Source: JAICTV01 sp035634055
GTDB taxonomy: Bacteria > Planctomycetota > Phycisphaerae > Tepidisphaerales > Tepidisphaeraceae
Length of the DNA: 19,680 nucleotides
Direction of reading: 5' to 3'
NCBI GenBank assembly: GCA_035634055.1
Contig: DASQDR010000266.1
Span: 1-19,680 of the forward strand
The notes beneath the pieces are model-generated. The model saw only the letters and a program-made list of their open reading frames with translations. It did not search any database and was not told the DNA's origin. This document shows, piece after piece, positions 16,557 to 19,680 of this stretch. The first letter of the stretch is position 1. Each line of letters starts with the position of its first letter. A program made the translations under genes and the position numbers.

Positions 16557-16637
16557 CTCGCTCTGGCGGCATATTCATCTCGACGCGATCGGCTCGCCCC
16601 CGGCGCGGCGGCTGTGTCAACCCGACCGGAGATGCAA

Positions 16638-17720
16638 ATGAAGCGGCAACGAGGGCTGTTCATCCTGGACCACGAGGCTCGCCAGCTCATCTACGGCCCG
16701 GACGAGATGCGCGCGATCGGCGAGCGCGTCGAGCTCGTCGCGCCACCGCAGACCCGCGCCTCGGTCCAGGAGAACCTCGAGCTGCTCGAGCCCGTCGACC
16801 TGATCTTCAGCGGGTGGGGGGCGCCAGTGCTCGACGTGCGCTTCCTCGACGCCGCGCCGCACCTGAAGGTGTTCTTCTACGGCTCCGGCACCGTTGGGCA
16901 CGTGACAACCGACGCCGTGTGGGATCGCGGCGTCGCGGTGACCACCGCGATTCAGGCCAATTCGCGGGCGGTAGCGGAGTACTCGCTGTCGACGATCCTG
17001 TTCTGCCTGAAGCACGGTTGGCGGCTGGCGCGCGAGACGCGCGAACGAAGGACCTTTGTCGACCGCAACGCGGCGCCCGGTTGCTACGGCAGCACGGTGG
17101 GGGTCGTCTCGCTGGGGGCGATCGCGCGCATCCTGCTTAAGCTGCTCAAGCCATTCGACTTGAAGATCGTCGCATACGACCCGTACGTCAGCGCCGCCGA
17201 CGCCGCAGCGATGGGCGTTGAGCTGGTGTCGCTGGACGAGATGTTCCGCACCTGCGACGTCGCTTCCGTGCACACGCCGCTGTCGGCGGAGACACAGGGG
17301 CTGATCACCGGCGTGCACCTGGCGTCGATGAAGCGCGGCGCGACCTTCATCAACACCGCGCGCGGGCAGATCGTGCGGCAGGAGGAGCTGATCGCGGTGG
17401 CGGTGAACCGGCCGGACATGCAGTTCGTACTCGACGTCGCCGAGCCCGAGCCCCCGCCGCCGGACTGCCCGCTCTACACGCTGGACAACGTGATGCTCAC
17501 ACCGCACATCGCCGGCTCGACGGGCAACGAGTGCAGGCGAATGGGGCGCTACATGGTGGAGGAACTTGAGAGGTACGTTTCGGGCCAACCGCTGCGCTGG
17601 GCGGTGGCGCCCGCGGCGACGGCGGTGTCGTCCCGCCGGCCCCCGAGCCACCGGTTCGACCGCGTGACGCTCGGCCCGGCCGTCGCGCGCAGCACCGACG
17701 CCGCGGCGTTGCTGCCGTAG
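16638..17720 (+). CDS. D-isomer-specific 2-hydroxyacid dehydrogenase
   Basis: A 360-residue cytoplasmic NAD(P)-dependent oxidoreductase expected to interconvert a 2-keto acid and a D-2-hydroxy acid; the substrate is not identifiable. The cofactor domain carries VGVVSLGAIAR at 154-164, then a strand ending IVAYDP. The catalytic triad expected for the family is present: Arg242 in NTARG, Glu271 in DVAEPEP and His290 in TPHIAGST. In the GxGxxG motif the first glycine is Ser158 and the third is Ala163. ATG 16638 is chosen because GGAG lies 6 bases upstream; GTG 16614 and ATG 16632 are alternatives with worse spacing. After GQPLRWAV there is a proline, alanine and arginine-rich tail of about 38 residues beyond the usual end of the family. 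It is divergent from the XylR-type regulator and so probably belongs to its regulon. Confidence 0.9.
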   Translation: MKRQRGLFILDHEARQLIYGPDEMRAIGERVELVAPPQTRASVQENLELLEPVDLIFSGWGAPVLDVRFLDAAPHLKVFFYGSGTVGHVTTDAVWDRGVAVTTAIQANSRAVAEYSLSTILFCLKHGWRLARETRERRTFVDRNAAPGCYGSTVGVVSLGAIARILLKLLKPFDLKIVAYDPYVSAADAAAMGVELVSLDEMFRTCDVASVHTPLSAETQGLITGVHLASMKRGATFINTARGQIVRQEELIAVAVNRPDMQFVLDVAEPEPPPPDCPLYTLDNVMLTPHIAGSTGNECRRMGRYMVEELERYVSGQPLRWAVAPAATAVSSRRPPSHRFDRVTLGPAVARSTDAAALLP

Positions 17721-17842
17721 CTGCGGCGGTCCGACGCGTCGCGGTGCCAGTACCGCCCGGTGATCGCCGGGTCGTGATCCAAGGCCAGCGGCGGTGGCGA
17801 GGAGTCCAAGTGTACGGTGGCCTCGCCCGTCATCTGGTACAG
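17549..17842 (-). pseudogene. Unidentified coding remnant antisense to the dehydrogenase end
   Basis: On the minus strand a frame with GC-ending codons reads LYQMTGEATVHLDSSPPPLA, then DHDPAITGRYWHRDASDRRSYG, and weakens towards 17549. Just upstream, in another frame, the minus strand reads ITKSGTRSTPGELVRM, so the two pieces may be one gene broken by a frameshift near 17850. I do not recognise the protein. The part up to 17720 is opposite the tail of the dehydrogenase, and either strand could be the real coding one there. There is no ribosome-binding site at the internal ATG. Confidence 0.35.
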
Positions 17843-18137
17843 CCGGCCGCGGGTTCATCCGCACCAGCTCGCCGGGCGTGCTGCGCGTGCCCGACTTCGT
17901 GATGACGACCGGTTGGCCCGAGCCCTAATCCTTGAAGTAGCTCTGCGTGCCATCCTGTGTGGTGAAGTAGCCCATAACTTTGAATCCTCGTGCGGGCGGT
18001 TGCGAGATGATCCCGATGCGGTGCAGCGCCTGGCCGATCCACGCGCCGCGCAGGGGCGGAGCGGCGGCTATGGCAACGTCGATGCCAGACGGTTCCGCCT
18101 TCCACTGTCCCCGCACGCCCGCGGATGGCGCGGCGGC
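17721..18137. other. Remnant-filled stretch without an intact gene
   Basis: Between the dehydrogenase stop and the recognisable kinase remnant there is no intact gene on either strand. It holds the unidentified remnant and the hydrolase stub. From about 17976 to 18137 a minus-strand frame continues from the kinase remnant as QWKAEPSGIDVAIAAA and on to the stub; this is probably degraded sequence from the kinase end. Confidence 0.45.
17904..17975 (-). pseudogene. N-terminal fragment of an alpha/beta hydrolase (chloroperoxidase-like) with a nonsense codon
   Basis: From ATG 17973-17975 the minus strand reads MGYFTTQDGTQSYFKD, then TAG at 17925-17927, then GSGQPVV. The family start is TTKDGTxIYYKDWGSGQPVV, so the TAG replaces the conserved Trp codon TGG. 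GAGGA lies 9 bases before the ATG, so the original translation start is preserved. Similarity stops after GQPVV; the HGWP oxyanion segment and the catalytic Ser/Asp/His regions are absent. It is a dead 24-codon stub next to other gene remnants. The match is from memory of the family consensus. Confidence 0.65.
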
Positions 18138-19680
18138 ATCGAGTTCGACGCGAAACCATTGCCGCGCCCAATCGCGGAAGTGCGTTCGCTCCGCTTGCGT
18201 CAGGCGCGTCGCGTCATTGCCGCGACCGCACCCGGCCAGGGCCGCCGACCGCACGGCCTGCTCGCGCGATGTGCTCGCCAGCGCCGGCTCCGACGCGTGC
18301 GCCGCCGCCCCCAGCCGAGCGTGCGCCGCGTGGCGTTCGAGGAACTGGCACGAGGCGGTCATCGCCAGCCGCTCGTCCGCGTCGCGCGGCTCGGGCTCCA
18401 GTCGTAGGACAGGGCCGCCCGCGCGAGCGCCTGCCGCGCCTCGGTTGCTCGCCCGAGTCGCGACTGCGCCATCGCGATGATCATGTCGGGCACGGGGCCG
18501 AAGACGCGGGCAGGTTCGCCCTGCACCGTCGCGATCGCGCTTTCGTAGCGGTCGGCACGGTATTCGGCCAACGCTTTGGCCATGCGCAGGAACCGGTATT
18601 GCCACGTCTGGCGGGCCGACTCCGACACGAGCGCGCGGTCGATCAACGCCGTCGCCCGCGCCACGTCGTCCGGCTCAACCGGCGGCGCCAGCAGGCAGGT
18701 GCGACCGACGTACTCGCAGTCGTGCGCATCGTCGCCGTCGCCGAAGCGGTCCAGCAGCAACCGGCAGGCGCGGCGGTACTCTTCGTCGCGGCCGAGAGAC
18801 AGGCAGTATTACGCGTAGCCTTGCCACTGGTGATTCAGCGAGTCCGCGCGGGGCGGGGCGTCCAACACCGCGCGCCAGATCGACAGCACCTGGTCGACCC
18901 GGCCGTGTCGAACCAACTCGCTTCGCAGCTTCGACGCCCACCAGGGGCTGCCGCCGGTCGGTTTGGAAACCGCGCTGCGGTACTGCTGGACGAGCTCGTC
19001 CAGCCGGCCGAGCGCTACCAGGCTCTCGCACAGCGTCGCCCTGAACAACGTGAAGATCGCGGGGCGCGCGGAGTTGGCATCCAGCTCGCGCAGCGCCTCC
19101 TCGTGGCGGCCGAGGCGCGCCAGCGCGATGCCGAGGAACCCACGGTAGATGGCGCCGGCTGGATCGAGCCGGGCCGCCTCGCGGAACTCGTGGATCGCCT
19201 CCTGCGCCTTGCCCGAATCCAGGAGGCAGACGCCGAGAATGTGGTGCGCCAGCGCCGCTTCCGGGCGGAGCACGACCGCCGCCTGGGCGTAGCGAACCGC
19301 GCCGGCGAGGTCGCGGACCTGCATCATGTTGGTCGCCAGCGCAAGGTTCGCGCAATAGTCGGCCGGATGCGCCTGCTGGACGCGAACGAGGAACGGGACC
19401 GTGTCAATGTTCGCGGCGTCGAGGTGATCGCGGACGACCAGCAAAAGCTCGACCGGCTGGCGCGCCAGCGCGGGATCGGCGCTGGCGGCGGCGGCCTTGC
19501 GCGGGTCGGCCCACGTCGGCGGTGGCCGGACGGCGCCGCGCCCACTTGATCGTTCGCTCGATCCGCCCCACCGGCCGCGCCGCGATGCACTCGCCTCGCA
19601 TGAAGCGACGGAGATCTTCCGCCCGCGCACCCGCCGAGGCGTCCCGCCGCCCCGGCTGCGTCGCCCGGCAGGGGAGGCAG
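18138..19680 (-). pseudogene. Broken TPR-containing eukaryote-like Ser/Thr protein kinase, 3' part
   Basis: The piece enters from beyond the window end. Near 19530-19640 it reads AEDLRRFMRGECIAARPVGR and ERTIKWARRRPATA, the segment that follows the kinase domain in planctomycete kinases. The expected membrane helix and linker are missing, and the frame changes near 19520. From about 19510 to 18812 a TPR-type helical region runs, for example AVRYAQAAVVLRPEAALAHH and EAIHEFREAARLDPAGAIYR. An in-frame TAA at 18809-18811 interrupts GYA/YCLSLGRDEEYRR; the same frame then continues to about 18403, so this is a single nonsense change. Another frameshift near 18400 moves the reading to DADERLAMTASCQFLERHA, and AALAGCGRGNDATRL and WARQWFRVELDA mark the usual C-terminal part. 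At least two frameshifts, one stop and one deletion make it non-functional. The catalytic domain is outside the window. Confidence 0.75.

Noticed and set aside
17817..19549. Long plus-strand frames over the kinase remnant
   Set aside because: They are arginine- and proline-rich shadows; the minus strand shows recognisable kinase-linker and TPR sequence.

Overview
The window looks like chromosomal DNA of a GC-rich planctomycete, probably of the Phycisphaerae type. This is inferred from four things seen together: pseudopilin-like proteins with an FTLVEL methylation motif, giant secreted beta-strand-repeat proteins ending in a dockerin pair plus a VPEP/arginine sorting tail, a XylR/AraC-type one-component sugar regulator, and the remains of a TPR-bearing eukaryote-like Ser/Thr kinase. 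There is no phage module, transposase, CRISPR array or rRNA.

Layout. 16-172: a tRNA-Ala(CGC) gene with its own promoter and intrinsic terminator. 173-864: mostly gene-free, with one possible 36-codon ORF and an AT-rich direct repeat. 865-6726 (+): a prepilin-like gene followed by a 1634-residue repeat protein. 6753-7528: two strong hairpins bracketing about 700 bp of decayed sequence. 7559-15014 (-): a second copy of the same two-gene arrangement, prepilin-like gene then a 2166-residue repeat protein, pointing at the first. 15253-16518 (-): XylR/AraC regulator. 16638-17720 (+): D-2-hydroxyacid dehydrogenase, divergent from the regulator across a 119-bp control region. 17549-19680 (-): a gene graveyard with a scrap of unidentified coding sequence, the first 24 codons of an alpha/beta hydrolase with a nonsense codon, and a multiply broken Ser/Thr kinase running off the window end.

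How the parts may work together. Each cassette pairs an inner-membrane-anchored pseudopilin-like protein with a very large exported beta-helical protein carrying calcium-binding dockerin loops and a PEP-CTERM-like anchor. The pairing occurs twice in convergent orientation, with the same gene order and a shared CT-rich tract plus hairpin after each large gene. That suggests a duplicated surface or adhesin module. The regulator lies upstream of the second cassette on the same strand and may respond to a sugar. Its promoter overlaps an inverted repeat, so it may control itself, the dehydrogenase and perhaps the cassettes. The functional links are inference; the gene order and motifs are read directly from the sequence.
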